Positions 1 through 9,118 are shown, counted from the first letter of the stretch. The stretch is DNA of 64,000 nt from an uncultured Flavonifractor sp. (GCA_947346365.1 CANAAV010000008.1:1-64000), one strand, 5' to 3'. Notes: generated by a model not told the origin, from the sequence alone. Numbers and translations: made by a program.

Positions 1-147
1 TGTTAACACGTCCAAATGGCGGGTCTTTTTCCGCTTGGACGGCGGGGTTTTTCCTTGAAATCCGTCAGGATTCCTGCATCAAAACCCCTTGCCAGCCGAA
101 AAAATCCCTCGCCCTTGGGCATATTCCCATTTTTCAAACAAGGCCTA
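1..147. repeat. MITE-like palindromic repeat, copy 1 (left end cut by window edge)
   Basis: The right end (122-147) matches positions 23591-23616 at 25 of 26 bases, ending ...AAACAAGGCCTA. The left inner segment (2-14) matches 23549-23561. The outer left terminus lies outside the window. The middle is about 55 bp longer than in copy 2 and differs in sequence. It sits just downstream of the carbamate kinase gene, so its inverted-repeat structure could also end that transcript. The rest of 148-230 shows nothing recognisable. Confidence 0.7.
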
Positions 148-230
148 GGCTCTGCCAGTAAAAGCCCCTTATAGGGGCAGTGCAAGCACCCGTTATACGG
201 GTGGTCTTGACTTATGTTTCCGGCGCGCGT

Positions 231-1175
231 TTAGGGTTGGACGATCACCGTGCCGGTACGGCCCTCAACACCGTCCTTGGCCTTTTCCAGCAGGGTAATC
301 AGCGCCCGCCGCCCTGGTTTAGAGGCGGCGAAGGCGATGGCGGCCTCCACCTTAGGCAACATGGAACCGGGGGCAAAATGTCCCTCGCCGCAGTAGCGCC
401 GGGCTTCCTCCACAGAAATGGTGTCCAGCCACTGCTGCTCCGGCTTGCCGAAATGGATTGCCGCTTTCTCTACGGCGGTAAGGATCATAAGGCAGTCTGC
501 GTCCAACAGCTCTGCCAGCTTCTCGCTGGCGAAGTCTTTGTCAATAACGGCGGCGGCCCCCTTCAGGTGGTGTCCGCCGGTGCGAAAGACCGGAATGCCG
601 CCGCCGCCGCAGGCCACTACCACGTGGTCGCTGTCCACCAGCGCCCGGATGGTGTCGATTTCCACGATGGATACCGGCTTGGGAGAGGCCACCACCCGGC
701 GCCATCCCCGGCCCGCATCCTCCGCCATCCGGTAGCCCCACTGCTGAATGAGCGTCTTGGCCTCGTCCGGGGTGTGAAAGGCTCCAATGGGCTTGGTGGG
801 ATGCCGGAAGGCGGGATCGTTCGGGTCCACCTCCACCTGGGTGAGGACGGTGGCTACCCCCTTGTGAATGCCCCGGTTCAGCAGCTCCTCCCGCAGGGCG
901 TTTTGCAGGTCATAGCCAATATAGCCCTGACTCATGGCGACGCAGACCGACAGGGGACAAGGGATATACCGCTCCGGGTCGGAGCGGGTGAGCTGTGCCA
1001 TGGCTTTTTGGAGCATCCCCACTTGGGGGCCGTTGCCGTGGGAAACCACGACCTCATTGCCCCCGGCGATCAGCTCGGCAATGGCCCGGGCGGTCTGCTT
1101 TACCGCTGCCATCTGCTCGGGCAGGCTTTGGCCCAAGGCGTTGCCGCCCAGAGCCACTACAATTCGTTTGCCCAT
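231..1175 (-). CDS. arcC: Carbamate kinase (ArcC/YqeA family)
   Basis: Predicted cytoplasmic kinase of 314 residues. It transfers phosphate from carbamoyl phosphate to ADP, giving ATP, CO2 and ammonia. Family motifs seen are the N-terminal VVALGGNALGQ, VVSHGNGPQVGML near residues 44-56, and the VVACGGGGIPV loop. I chose the ATG at 1175 rather than one five codons upstream because GGAGGT lies 7-8 nt before it. It is the last gene of the ygeX-ygeY-ygeW-arcC operon. There YgeW would supply carbamoyl phosphate, so this kinase is the likely ATP-yielding step of the pathway. In this setting yqeA is the E. coli name. Confidence 0.9.
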   Translation of the reverse strand: MGKRIVVALGGNALGQSLPEQMAAVKQTARAIAELIAGGNEVVVSHGNGPQVGMLQKAMAQLTRSDPERYIPCPLSVCVAMSQGYIGYDLQNALREELLNRGIHKGVATVLTQVEVDPNDPAFRHPTKPIGAFHTPDEAKTLIQQWGYRMAEDAGRGWRRVVASPKPVSIVEIDTIRALVDSDHVVVACGGGGIPVFRTGGHHLKGAAAVIDKDFASEKLAELLDADCLMILTAVEKAAIHFGKPEQQWLDTISVEEARRYCGEGHFAPGSMLPKVEAAIAFAASKPGRRALITLLEKAKDGVEGRTGTVIVQP

Positions 1176-1303
1176 GAAAAACACCTCCACCTCGCTGTGT
1201 ATTTTAAGAAGCTGTATTCATCATCGCAGAGCGCCGGATGGACGTGAGAGGCGCCAAACCGGCGCTTCATGCTTGTGAACACCAGCTTTGAAGGAGCGGC
1301 CGG

Positions 1304-2500
1304 TCAGCAGAATTTGCGGGCGCTCCCCCGCTCTTGCAGGGCCTTGAGGGCGCCGGCGGGGTCCTTTACCTTCGCCAGGAAAATCATGGCGGCAATGATG
1401 TAGGGTTTAAAGCTGGCCTGCTTATACAGCGGAGTGCGGTAGCGGTCGAATACGCTGGCCTCCACCTCGCCGTCCACACAGGAGACGCCGTTGATATCGG
1501 CGGGCAGACAGTGGAGGTACAGGGCCTTGCCGTCTCTGGTGGTGCGCATCAGCTCCTCCGTGCAGCACCAGTCCTTGTGCCGGGCGTTCTGGGCCAGCAG
1601 CTCTTTTTCCAGTGCCTTGATGCCCTCCGCATCCCCCTGGGCGTACAGCTTAGTGCGGCGCTCCATAGCGGCAAAGGGGGCCCAGCTCTTGGGATAGACG
1701 ATGTCGGCCTCTTGGAAGGCCTCCGCCATGGAATGGGTTTTGGAAAAAGAGCCGCCGGAGGCTCCGGCGTTCTTCCGGGCCACGGCCTCCACCTCGGGCA
1801 TGACCTCGTAGCCCTCGGGATGGGCCAGCACCACGTCCATGCCGAAACGGGTCATCAGGCCAATAACCCCCTGGGGTACGCTGAGGGGCTTGCCATAGCT
1901 GGGGGAGTAGGCCCAGGTCATGGCGATCTTTTTTCCCTTCAGATGCTCCGCACCGCCGAAGGTGTGGATGATGTGCAGCATGTCCGCCATGCACTGGGTG
2001 GGGTGGTCGATGTCGCACTGGAGGTTGACCAGGGTGGGCTTCTGCTCCAGCACGCCGTCGGCGTGTCCCTGCCTGACGGCTTCCACTACCTGGCGCATAT
2101 AGGCGTTGCCCTTGCCGATGTACATGTCGTCCCGGATGCCGATCACATCGGCCATAAAGGAGATCATGTTGGCGGTTTCCCGGACGGTCTCCCCGTGGGC
2201 GATCTGGCTTTTACCCTCGTCCAGGTCCTGCACCTCCAGCCCCAGCAGGTTGCAGGCGGAGGCAAAGGAGAAACGGGTGCGGGTGGAGTTGTCCCGGAAC
2301 AGGGAGACGCCCAGGCCGGAGTCAAAGATTTTGGTAGAGAGGTTATTCTCCCTCATATGGCGCAGAGCGTCGGCCAGGGTAAAGACAGCCTCCAGCTCCT
2401 CGCCGGATTTCTCCCAGGTCAGAAAGAAATCTCCCTCATACATCTGCCTGAAATTGAGCCTGTTCAGCTTGTCGATATAGCCTTGAAGGATAGCGTCCAT
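1304..2500 (-). CDS. ygeW: YgeW-family carbamoyltransferase
   Basis: A 398-residue member of the aspartate/ornithine carbamoyltransferase superfamily. The carbamoyl-phosphate-binding motif SLFRDNSTRTRF is near residues 67-78, and HCLPADINGVSC near the C-terminus fits the second ligand-binding region. YgeW proteins form their own clade; in purine-degrading anaerobes they are thought to run in the catabolic direction, releasing carbamoyl phosphate for the adjacent carbamate kinase. The natural substrate is not shown by the sequence. The start at 2500 (MDAILQ) has AAGGAG nine bases upstream. A GTG at 2521 extends the frame but lacks such a site. Third gene of the operon. Confidence 0.88.
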   Translation of the reverse strand: MDAILQGYIDKLNRLNFRQMYEGDFFLTWEKSGEELEAVFTLADALRHMRENNLSTKIFDSGLGVSLFRDNSTRTRFSFASACNLLGLEVQDLDEGKSQIAHGETVRETANMISFMADVIGIRDDMYIGKGNAYMRQVVEAVRQGHADGVLEQKPTLVNLQCDIDHPTQCMADMLHIIHTFGGAEHLKGKKIAMTWAYSPSYGKPLSVPQGVIGLMTRFGMDVVLAHPEGYEVMPEVEAVARKNAGASGGSFSKTHSMAEAFQEADIVYPKSWAPFAAMERRTKLYAQGDAEGIKALEKELLAQNARHKDWCCTEELMRTTRDGKALYLHCLPADINGVSCVDGEVEASVFDRYRTPLYKQASFKPYIIAAMIFLAKVKDPAGALKALQERGSARKFC

Positions 2501-2557
2501 AATTCCATTCTCCTTTTCCACTTGTGACTAGGTATGCTTAGGTATGCTTTGCGCGTC

Positions 2558-3949
2558 TTACTGAATATCGTTATCCGTCTTACCCGCGCGGAACTGGGAC
2601 ACGTCAGAGGTTTTGTCCTCCTCTCGATAGAGGCCGGGTACGGCGGCGTACAGGGCGGCGCAGGTGACCAGGTCCTGTTTCCAGGTAATCTCGTTGGGGG
2701 CGTGGGCCTGGCTCTCCGCGCCGGGACCGAAGCCTACGCAGGGAATGCCGTAGCGGCCCTGGATGGACACGCAGTTGGTGGAGAAGGTCCACTTGTCGGT
2801 CAGGGGGCGCTGGCGCAGGTGCATGGCCCCTGGGGGGCCGATCCGTTTTTCACCGAACAGGGCCCGGTGGGCTTCCACCAGGGCTTGGACGTGGGCGGCG
2901 CTGTCTTTATTGATCCAGGTGGGGAAATAGCACTCGGTCTCATAGGCCTGGCCGGTCCAGGAGGGCCGGCTGTACATATACATAGACACGGTTACATCCT
3001 GCCCGTATTTTTTCACACTGGGCAGGTCCCGGATCTCCTGGAGGCAGGAGTCCCAGGTTTCCCCGGCGGTCATGCGGCGGTCGATGGAGATGGAGCAGGA
3101 GTCCGCCACGGCGCAGCGGCTGGGGGAGGTGAAAAAAATCTCGCTGGCGGTGCAGGTGCCCCGGCCCAGGAAGCGGGCGTCCTCATAGTGCTGGGGGTTA
3201 TAGCGGGGGTCCAGCATTTTCACCAGGCCCTTGATCTCCGCCGTACCATCGGCGGGGTTTTCGTTGAGGGCGCGCACGTCCTGGAGGATGTCCGCCATCT
3301 TATAGATGGCGTTGTCCCCCCGCTCCGGCGCGGAGCCGTGGCAGGAGATCCCTTTGACGTCTACCCGGATCTCCATGCGGCCCCGATGGCCCCGGTAGAT
3401 GCCGCCGTCGGTGGGCTCGGTAGAGATGACGAATTCCACCTGCTCTTTTTTTATGCCGTTTTGGGGGAAGTAGCGGTTGATGATGTACTGCCAGCACATG
3501 CCGTCGCAGTCCTCCTCCTGAACGGAGCCCACCACCATGATCCGGTAGCCTGGGGGAATCAAGCCCAGGTCCTTCATGATCTTGGCCCCATATACGGCGC
3601 TGGCCATGCCGCCCTCCTGGTCAGAGCCGCCCCGGCCGTAGACGACCTGTTCGTCCTCATAGCCCTCATAGGGGTCGTGGGACCAGTTGTCCCGGTTGCC
3701 AACCCCCACGGTGTCGATATGGGAGTCAATGGCGATGATCTTCTCTCCCTGGCCCATCCAGCCGATGACGTTGCCCAGGCCGTCCACCTCTACCTTGTCA
3801 AAGCCCAGCTTTTCCATCTCGGCCCTGATGCACGCCGCAACCTCCCGCTCCTGGCAGCTTTCGCTGGGATGGGAGATCATATCCCGCAAAAAACGGGTCA
3901 TGTGGCCCTGATAGTCCCCGGCGGCCTGTTTGATCTGTGCAAAATCCAT
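2558..3949 (-). CDS. ygeY: YgeY-family M20 metallohydrolase
   Basis: A 463-residue zinc hydrolase of the M20/ArgE/DapE family, specifically like YgeY. The metal and catalytic signature [11 protein letters not shown] is at about residues 75-85 (His77, Asp79), with a further cluster around QEEDCDGM. It probably cleaves an amide or carbamoyl-amino-acid intermediate in the cytoplasm. The ATG at 3949 has AAAGGAG eight bases upstream. It follows ygeX by 26 bp and precedes ygeW by 57 bp, matching the conserved ygeW-X-Y grouping of E. coli and gut Clostridia. Family assignment is firm, but the exact substrate is inferred only from context. Confidence 0.88.
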   Translation of the reverse strand: MDFAQIKQAAGDYQGHMTRFLRDMISHPSESCQEREVAACIRAEMEKLGFDKVEVDGLGNVIGWMGQGEKIIAIDSHIDTVGVGNRDNWSHDPYEGYEDEQVVYGRGGSDQEGGMASAVYGAKIMKDLGLIPPGYRIMVVGSVQEEDCDGMCWQYIINRYFPQNGIKKEQVEFVISTEPTDGGIYRGHRGRMEIRVDVKGISCHGSAPERGDNAIYKMADILQDVRALNENPADGTAEIKGLVKMLDPRYNPQHYEDARFLGRGTCTASEIFFTSPSRCAVADSCSISIDRRMTAGETWDSCLQEIRDLPSVKKYGQDVTVSMYMYSRPSWTGQAYETECYFPTWINKDSAAHVQALVEAHRALFGEKRIGPPGAMHLRQRPLTDKWTFSTNCVSIQGRYGIPCVGFGPGAESQAHAPNEITWKQDLVTCAALYAAVPGLYREEDKTSDVSQFRAGKTDNDIQ

Positions 3950-3975
3950 GATGCGCGCTCCTTTCCTGCGTTGGC

Positions 3976-5178
3976 TTATGTGTCCGCGCCCCACACAACG
4001 GCGCGGTAATGCTCCGGATCGGTGTCCCCCTCGGTGGAGAAGAGCAGCACGGCGCTGGTTTCGTCCAGTCCGAGAGCCTGCTTCAGCGGCCGGTATTCCG
4101 GCTTTTTCATCACGCAGGCCAAAAGCCCCATGCCCACCGCGCCGGACTCACCAGAGATCACTTGGGGGTCCCCCTTGACCGGGGCGCCAAGCATACGCAT
4201 CCCCAGGGCGGATACCCAGTCGGGGCAGGAGACGAAAAAGGCGGCGTGGTTTTTTAAGATGTCAAAGCTGATGGTGTTGGGCTCGCCGCAGGCCAGGCCC
4301 GCCATCATGGTCTGGAGATCGCCCTGCACAATGCGGATCTCTCCGTCTGCGGCCTGGGCGCTGCGGTAGAGGCAGTCCGCCGCCTGGGCCTCGATTACCA
4401 CAGTAGTGGGGCAGCAGTCCGGGAAGAGGTTGGCGAAGTACCCCTGCACCGCCCCGGCCAGACTGCCCACCCCGGCCTGGATAAAAATATGGGTGGGCCG
4501 CTCCAGTCCGGCGGCCTTCAGCTGTCCGGCGGCTTCCGCCGCCATGGTGCCGTAGCCCTGCATGATCCAGCCGGGGATTTCCTCATATCCCTCCCAGGCG
4601 GTGTCCTGCACCATGACGCCGTGCTCGGTCTGCTGGGCCAGGGCGTTGGCCCGGCGGACGCACTCGTCGTAATTGACCGGCTCAATGCTCACCTGGGCGC
4701 CCTCCCTGGCAATATTGTCAAAGCGGGCCTTGGCGCTCCCCTTGGGCATTAGGACCACCGACTTCTGGCACAGCCTGTTGGCGGCCCAGGCCACACCCCG
4801 CCCGTGGTTGCCGTCGGTAGCGGTGAAAAAGGTGGCCTGTCCGAATTCCTCCCGGAACGCCTGACTGGTGAGGTAAGCATAGCTCATCTCTCCCACGTCC
4901 CTGCCCAGGGCCTGGGCGATGTAGCCTGCCATGGCGAAAGAGCCGCCCAGCACCTTAAAGGCGTTGAGCCCGAAGCGGTAGCTCTCATCCTTGACAAACA
5001 CTCCCTTAAGCCCCAGCTCTCCCGCCATGCCGTTCAACCGGGCCAGAGGAGTCTGGCTGTACTGGGGAAAGCTCCGGTGGAAGGCCTGTGCCTTTGACAC
5101 GTGCTTGAGCGCCATGACGGACAGATGGGCGTCCTGGGTTTTGGGCATGTGGTTTGCCGTCCATTTGATCTGTTCCAA
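3976..5178 (-). CDS. ygeX: Diaminopropionate ammonia-lyase (YgeX)
   Basis: A 400-residue PLP enzyme of fold type II. It splits 2,3-diaminopropionate into pyruvate and two ammonia. The PLP lysine is most likely Lys75 in [22 protein letters not shown] and the glycine-rich [14 protein letters not shown] loop are also present. The start codon is TTG, supported by GGAGGT eight bases upstream; the next in-frame ATG has no comparable site. First gene of the minus-strand operon, with a good promoter just upstream. In urate-degrading gut anaerobes this enzyme is placed at the end of purine-ring breakdown, yielding pyruvate for fermentation. Confidence 0.9.
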   Translation of the reverse strand: MEQIKWTANHMPKTQDAHLSVMALKHVSKAQAFHRSFPQYSQTPLARLNGMAGELGLKGVFVKDESYRFGLNAFKVLGGSFAMAGYIAQALGRDVGEMSYAYLTSQAFREEFGQATFFTATDGNHGRGVAWAANRLCQKSVVLMPKGSAKARFDNIAREGAQVSIEPVNYDECVRRANALAQQTEHGVMVQDTAWEGYEEIPGWIMQGYGTMAAEAAGQLKAAGLERPTHIFIQAGVGSLAGAVQGYFANLFPDCCPTTVVIEAQAADCLYRSAQAADGEIRIVQGDLQTMMAGLACGEPNTISFDILKNHAAFFVSCPDWVSALGMRMLGAPVKGDPQVISGESGAVGMGLLACVMKKPEYRPLKQALGLDETSAVLLFSTEGDTDPEHYRAVVWGADT

Positions 5179-5233
5179 CCCGCACGACCTCCAAAAAATT
5201 TTTTATAGCGAAAGGTTTTTAAACTCCATTTGT

Positions 5234-5261
5234 ATCATAGCACACCCCCAAAAAATTACAA
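5234..5261 (-). promoter_or_regulatory. Promoter of the ygeX operon
   Basis: On the minus strand, -35 TTGTAA (5261-5256), a 16-bp spacer and -10 TATGAT (5239-5234), the latter preceded by an extended TGC. Transcription would start near 5227, leaving a leader of about 50 nt before the TTG start of ygeX, too short for a riboswitch. Confidence 0.65.
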
Positions 5262-5358
5262 GAGACTTTTCAAAGAAAACGGACATGTTTCCAGGCGCAT
5301 GAGCGGTTTTGATACCCTGCACAACTGTATTGACGCCAGCAAAGGGGAATAACCCGCC

Positions 5359-5398
5359 CAGCTTCCCCGCCCTGCCTTGACAGAGGGTGGGGAAGCTG
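5359..5398. promoter_or_regulatory. Inverted repeat spanning the -35 of the ABC operon
   Basis: Arms CAGCTTCCCCGCCCT (5359-5373) and AGGGTGGGGAAGCTG (5384-5398) are complementary at 14 of 15 positions, and the -35 lies between them. As DNA it is a candidate operator. As RNA it could end a transcript only weakly, because no T-run follows. Confidence 0.5.
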
Positions 5399-5405
5399 TT
5401 ATATT
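5377..5405 (+). promoter_or_regulatory. Promoter of the ABC importer operon
   Basis: Perfect -35 TTGACA, 17-bp spacer, -10 TATATT. The -35 lies in the centre of a long inverted repeat, and a second palindrome covers the likely start site. Strong control by a DNA-binding protein is therefore expected. Confidence 0.75.
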
Positions 5406-5411
5406 GATACC

Positions 5412-5427
5412 GTTATATTTTTATAAC
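5412..5427. promoter_or_regulatory. ModE-like palindrome at the ABC operon start site
   Basis: GTTATA-TTTT-TATAAC is a perfect six-base palindrome with a 4-bp spacer. It sits 6 bp after the -10, so a bound protein would block initiation. The half-sites resemble those of characterised ModE molybdate operators (established knowledge, recalled). The operon also encodes a ModE-like DNA-binding domain. The link is inference. Confidence 0.5.
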
Positions 5428-5453
5428 TACAACGAAAAGCTGGAGGAATTGTC

Positions 5454-6554
5454 ATGAAGCAGAAAATAGGCGCCCTTTTAGCCGCGCTGGCGCTGGCTGT
5501 GTCCGCCGCTGCCTGCGGCGCTCCCGGGGCCTCCGTCACGCCAACCCCGGTTCCGGCCGCCACCCCCGCCCCCACGCCGGCGCCGGAGCAGATTGTCCGG
5601 CCGGAAACGCAGCCGGCCTTTCCTGCGACCGTGACCGACGCCGCCGGGCGGCAGGTGAGCATTGAATCCCAGCCGGAAACGCTGGTCAGCGGCTACTATA
5701 TCACCACGTCTATGCTCATTGCTATGGGCCAGCAGGATAAGCTGGTGGGCATCGAGGCCAAGGCCGCCTCCCGGCCCATCTACGCCCTGGCGGCGCCGGA
5801 GCTGCTGGAGCTGCCCAACGTGGGCTCCGCCAAGGAATTTGACCTGGAGGGCTGCGCCGCGCTGGAGCCGGACCTGGCTATTCTCCCCCTGCGTCTGAAG
5901 GACGCCGCCGATACCCTGACGGAGCTGGGGATTCCCACTATTACCGTCAATCCCGAGGACCTGGAGCAGATGGCCCAGACGGTGCGTCTGCTGGGACAGG
6001 CCATCGGGGCGGTGGAGGAGGCCCAGGCCCTGCTGGATGATAACCAGGCCACCCAGGACTTTTTGGAGCAGACTCTGGCGGGCGCCGCCGCGCCCAGAGT
6101 TTACCTGGCGGGCAACAGCAGCTACCTCAGCACCGCCGGGGGGGCGATGTATCAAAACGCCCTGATCGAGCTGGGCGGCGGAGAAAATGTCGCCGCCGGC
6201 CTCACCGATACCTATTGGGCGCAGGTGTCCTACGAGCAGCTGCTCTCCTGGGACCCGGAGGTCATCCTCATCGCCTGTGACGCCGGCTACACCCGGGAGG
6301 AGCTGCTGGGCGACCCTCAGCTGGAGCAGCTGAGCGCCGTCCGGAGCGGCGCGGTGTACGCTATGCCCTCCGGCGTGGAAGCCTGGGACTCCCCCGTCCC
6401 CAGCGCTCTGGTGGGCAGCCGCTGGGTGGCCAGCGTCCTGCACGGGGACGCGTACCCCTTTGGGCAGTTCCAGGCGGACGCGGCGGAGTTTTACCGGAAC
6501 TTCTACGGATTTGAGATCGATCCGGCGCTGCTGCCGGATCCGCTGGCCTGGTAA
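5454..6554 (+). CDS. ABC importer substrate-binding lipoprotein (FecCD/BtuF class; molybdate/tungstate suspected)
   Basis: A 366-residue periplasmic-binding-type lipoprotein. The signal peptide ends near AAACGAPG with the lipobox Cys at residue 21, followed by a Pro/Thr/Ala-rich linker to about residue 46. The body has the helical-backbone class III fold of siderophore, cobalamin and MolA-type binding proteins. It would capture the ligand outside the membrane and pass it to the downstream permease. Family homology alone suggests iron chelates or cobalamin. Its place between two molybdoenzyme-related operons, with a ModE-like gene in the same operon, points to molybdate or tungstate as in Haemophilus MolBCA. 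The ligand is inferred. Confidence 0.8.
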   Translation: MKQKIGALLAALALAVSAAACGAPGASVTPTPVPAATPAPTPAPEQIVRPETQPAFPATVTDAAGRQVSIESQPETLVSGYYITTSMLIAMGQQDKLVGIEAKAASRPIYALAAPELLELPNVGSAKEFDLEGCAALEPDLAILPLRLKDAADTLTELGIPTITVNPEDLEQMAQTVRLLGQAIGAVEEAQALLDDNQATQDFLEQTLAGAAAPRVYLAGNSSYLSTAGGAMYQNALIELGGGENVAAGLTDTYWAQVSYEQLLSWDPEVILIACDAGYTREELLGDPQLEQLSAVRSGAVYAMPSGVEAWDSPVPSALVGSRWVASVLHGDAYPFGQFQADAAEFYRNFYGFEIDPALLPDPLAW

Positions 6555-6558
6555 GGGG

Positions 6559-7539
6559 ATGCCCGGCTCGAAGCGGCTGTGCGTGCGCTTTTTTGCAGCT
6601 TTGGTCCTGACCGGGGCGCTGCTGCTCCTGTCTGTGGCGGTAGGGCGTTATCCCATCCTGTGGGAAGAGGTGCTGGAAGATACCCTGTCCCGCCGGGTGC
6701 TCCTTACGCTGCGCCTGCCCCGGACGCTGATGGCCCTCACCGCCGGGTTTGGACTGGGGGTGGCGGGGGGCACGTATCAAACGGTGTTTCAAAATCCCCT
6801 GGCCTCCCCCGATGTGATCGGCGTGTCCTCCGGGGCGTCGGCAGGGGCCGCCGCCGCGATCCTCTTTTTAGACGGCGGCCTGGCGTGCGTCACTCTGGCC
6901 GCCTTTACCGGGGGATTTCTGGCGGTGCTGTCGGCGCTGGCGCTGGCGTCGGCGGCACAGGGGAGGGGAATGAATACCATCGTGCTGTCCGGCATTGCCG
7001 TCAACGCCGTCTCCCAGGCCCTGCTGATGCTGATGAAGCTGGCGGGGGATCCGGAGCGGCACCTGGCGGCTATCGAGTTTTGGACCATGGGCAGCTTCGC
7101 CGACGTTACCCTGCGGCACTTCCTGGCTGTTCTGCCCTGGGCGGCGCTGGGACTGGCGGGGTTGCTGCTGCTCCACCGGCAGGTGCTGCTGCTGGGGCTG
7201 GAGCCAGACGAGGCCCATATGCTGGGGGTGCCGGTGCAGGGGATGCGGTATCTGGTTTTGCTGCTGGCCACCCTGGTCACCGGGGCGGTTGTCAGCGTTA
7301 CGGGGCTGATTTCTTTTGTCGGCCTGCTGGCGCCCCACATTGCCCGGCTGATTACCAGAAGCAGCCGTTTTTCCACGGTGATGCTCTCCGGAGTAACGGG
7401 AGGGGCGCTTTTGCTGGCCTCTGATATCCTGGCGAGGAGCATTGGCTCAAGCGAGGTGCCCGTGAGCGTGGTTACCTCCCTGCTGGGAGCGCCCTTCCTA
7501 TTTTGGCTGATGTGCCGGAGGGAGGCGGGCCATGGCTGA
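6559..7539 (+). CDS. FecCD-family ABC importer permease
   Basis: A 326-residue integral membrane protein with about ten hydrophobic segments. Diagnostic FecCD motifs are LRLPRTLMALTAGFGLGVAG near the N-terminus, GVSSGASAGA, and the C-terminal GLISFVGLLAPHIARLI that contacts the ATPase. It forms the transmembrane channel for the lipoprotein's ligand. The ATG at 6559 follows the previous stop by 4 bp and has only a purine-rich run next to it, so a slightly later start is possible. Its end overlaps the ATPase start by 8 bp, which indicates translational coupling. Confidence 0.85.
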   Translation: MPGSKRLCVRFFAALVLTGALLLLSVAVGRYPILWEEVLEDTLSRRVLLTLRLPRTLMALTAGFGLGVAGGTYQTVFQNPLASPDVIGVSSGASAGAAAAILFLDGGLACVTLAAFTGGFLAVLSALALASAAQGRGMNTIVLSGIAVNAVSQALLMLMKLAGDPERHLAAIEFWTMGSFADVTLRHFLAVLPWAALGLAGLLLLHRQVLLLGLEPDEAHMLGVPVQGMRYLVLLLATLVTGAVVSVTGLISFVGLLAPHIARLITRSSRFSTVMLSGVTGGALLLASDILARSIGSSEVPVSVVTSLLGAPFLFWLMCRREAGHG

Positions 7540-8314
7540 GCTGCTAAGGGCCGTCGGGCTGGAGGCGGGCTATGGGGACAGACGGGTGCTCCACGGCGTC
7601 AGCTTCCGCCTGTATGCCGGGGAGCTGTGCGCCCTTCTGGGGAGCAACGGCTGTGGAAAATCCACCCTGCTGCGGGCTCTATGCGGTCTGCTCCCTTACC
7701 GGGGGAGCTGTCTGCTGGAGGGGGAGGAGCTCAGGAATCTGACCCAGCGGCAGCAGACCCAGCGGATTGCCTACCTGACCCAGCGGGGCGGGGTGTCCCT
7801 GTCCCTGAGCGCTCTGGACGTGGTGCTTATGGGGTATAACCCGGTGCTGGGCCTGCTGGAGCGGCCCTCCCGCGCCCAGGTGGAGCACGCGAAGCACATG
7901 CTGGAGGAGATCGCCGGACCGGGAGTGGCCGGACGGGATTTTGCCGCCCTCAGCGAGGGACAGAAGCAGATGGTCCTGTTTGCCCGCACGCTGCTGAGGG
8001 ACACCCGGCTGCTGCTGCTGGACGAGCCGGACAGCGCCCTGGATTTCCCCAACCGCCGGCGGATGCTGTCGCTGCTGCGGCAGCGGGCGCAGCAGCGGGG
8101 AGAGGGCGTGCTGCTGTGCAGCCATGACGTGAATCTGGCCCTGCGCTATGCCCAGCGCCTGCTGCTGCTGAAGGAGGGGAGGCTGTTGTGCGGCGTGCGT
8201 GTTGACGCTGTGCCGCCGGCAGAGCTGGCCGAAGCGCTCAGCCAGCTGTACGGGCCGGTGGAAGTGCTCCGGCATGGGGGGTATTTTATCATGACGGGAG
8301 ATGAGCGGGATTGA
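7532..8314 (+). CDS. FecE/BtuD-type ABC importer ATPase
   Basis: A 260-residue cytoplasmic ATP-binding subunit. Walker A GSNGCGKST is at residues 37-45, the signature LSEGQ at 140-144, Walker B LLLLDEP at 160-166, and the H-loop in LLCSHDVNLAL. It energises uptake by the preceding permease and lipoprotein. The start overlaps the permease gene by 8 bp and the stop overlaps the next gene by 4 bp, so the five genes from 5454 to 9118 look like one tightly coupled operon. The transported ligand cannot be read from this subunit. Confidence 0.9.
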   Translation: MAELLRAVGLEAGYGDRRVLHGVSFRLYAGELCALLGSNGCGKSTLLRALCGLLPYRGSCLLEGEELRNLTQRQQTQRIAYLTQRGGVSLSLSALDVVLMGYNPVLGLLERPSRAQVEHAKHMLEEIAGPGVAGRDFAALSEGQKQMVLFARTLLRDTRLLLLDEPDSALDFPNRRRMLSLLRQRAQQRGEGVLLCSHDVNLALRYAQRLLLLKEGRLLCGVRVDAVPPAELAEALSQLYGPVEVLRHGGYFIMTGDERD

Positions 8315-8679
8315 AACGGAAATGCGCGGTCGCCTTCTGCACCGACCAGGGCCAGCGGTTTTTTGGACCGGGGCCCTGCCGCCTGCTGCGGGGTGTGGAG
8401 GCCCTGGGCAGCCTGCGGGCGGCGGCGGGGCAGATGGGCATGGCCTATACCAAGGCCCTGGGCCTGATTCAGCGGGCGGAGGCGGGCTTTGGCTTTCCCT
8501 TAATCCGGCGGAAAACCGGGGGCAGAGGAGGCGGAGGCAGCGTCCTCACCCCCGCGGCAAAGGAGCTGTTGACGCGCTATGACGCCTATGAAGCGGCCTG
8601 CTGTGAGCAGGCTGAAAGCCTGTACCGTCTCCACTTTTCAACGTTCCGGCCGCAGGAGCCTGCTGCTGACAGGGGATAA
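8311..8679 (+). CDS. ModE N-terminal-like winged-helix protein
   Basis: A 122-residue protein matching the LysR-like winged-helix domain of ModE. The pattern FFGPGPCRLLRGVEALGS, then AAAGQMGMAYTKALGLI, a basic GFPLIRR segment, the glycine-rich TGGRGGGGSVLT wing and a C-terminal helix is typical. No molybdate-binding Mop domain follows, so it may sense metal by another route or act as a simple DNA-binding protein. It starts at a TTG that overlaps the ATPase stop. It is the best local candidate to bind the palindromes at 5359-5427 and so control its own operon. That assignment is inference. Confidence 0.75.
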   Translation: MKRKCAVAFCTDQGQRFFGPGPCRLLRGVEALGSLRAAAGQMGMAYTKALGLIQRAEAGFGFPLIRRKTGGRGGGGSVLTPAAKELLTRYDAYEAACCEQAESLYRLHFSTFRPQEPAADRG

Positions 8680-9118
8680 GGGAATTGGAAAAACCACGCT
8701 GCTGGAGAGCCTGCTGGAAAACCGCCCTGTGCCGGGGCTGCGCAGCTATGCCGTGCGGGATGGGCTGGATGTGCCGGTTCAGGTTCTGCTGGAGCGGCGG
8801 GGCGGCGGAGCCCCGGCGGTGATTGCCCAGCGGGAGGAGGGCGCGCTGCATCCCTGCCGCTGGGCGCTGGACGGGGCGGGAACGCGGTGGCTGCGGGCGC
8901 TGTGCCGCGGCCCGGGAGAGTGGGCGGCGATAGACGAGATTGGCTTTTTGGAACAGGCCAGCGCCCGCTATCAGCGGGCGCTGCTGGAGCTGTTTGCGCG
9001 CAAGCGCCTGCTGGCGGTGGTGCGTAAAGGGGAGGCCCCGCTGCTGCGCGCCCTGCTGGAGAGGAAGGACTGCCTGGTGCTGGACCTGTCCCGCTTTGCG
9101 GGCGGGCGCTTTACGTGA
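8579..9118 (+). CDS. THEP1-like P-loop nucleoside-triphosphatase
   Basis: A 179-residue NTPase. The P-loop TGDKGIGKTT is at residues 31-40 and a Walker B-like AAIDEIGFLE lies near residue 119. This matches the nucleoside-triphosphatase THEP1 family, whose cellular role is poorly known. It overlaps the upstream ModE-like gene by 101 bp in another frame, which is unusual. ATGs at 8579 and 8588 and a GTG at 8603 are all possible starts, and the P-loop is complete from any of them. Its place with a molybdenum-type importer suggests a role in cofactor or metal handling, but no reaction can be named. Confidence 0.7.
   Translation: MTPMKRPAVSRLKACTVSTFQRSGRRSLLLTGDKGIGKTTLLESLLENRPVPGLRSYAVRDGLDVPVQVLLERRGGGAPAVIAQREEGALHPCRWALDGAGTRWLRALCRGPGEWAAIDEIGFLEQASARYQRALLELFARKRLLAVVRKGEAPLLRALLERKDCLVLDLSRFAGGRFT

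Noticed and set aside
180..1247. Long plus-strand frame opposite carbamate kinase
   Set aside because: It is a high-GC antisense shadow; the minus strand encodes a clear family protein. The same applies to long frames opposite ygeW, ygeY, ygfK, xdhD, rnfC, mfd, PBP2, the GH13 enzyme and the kam genes.
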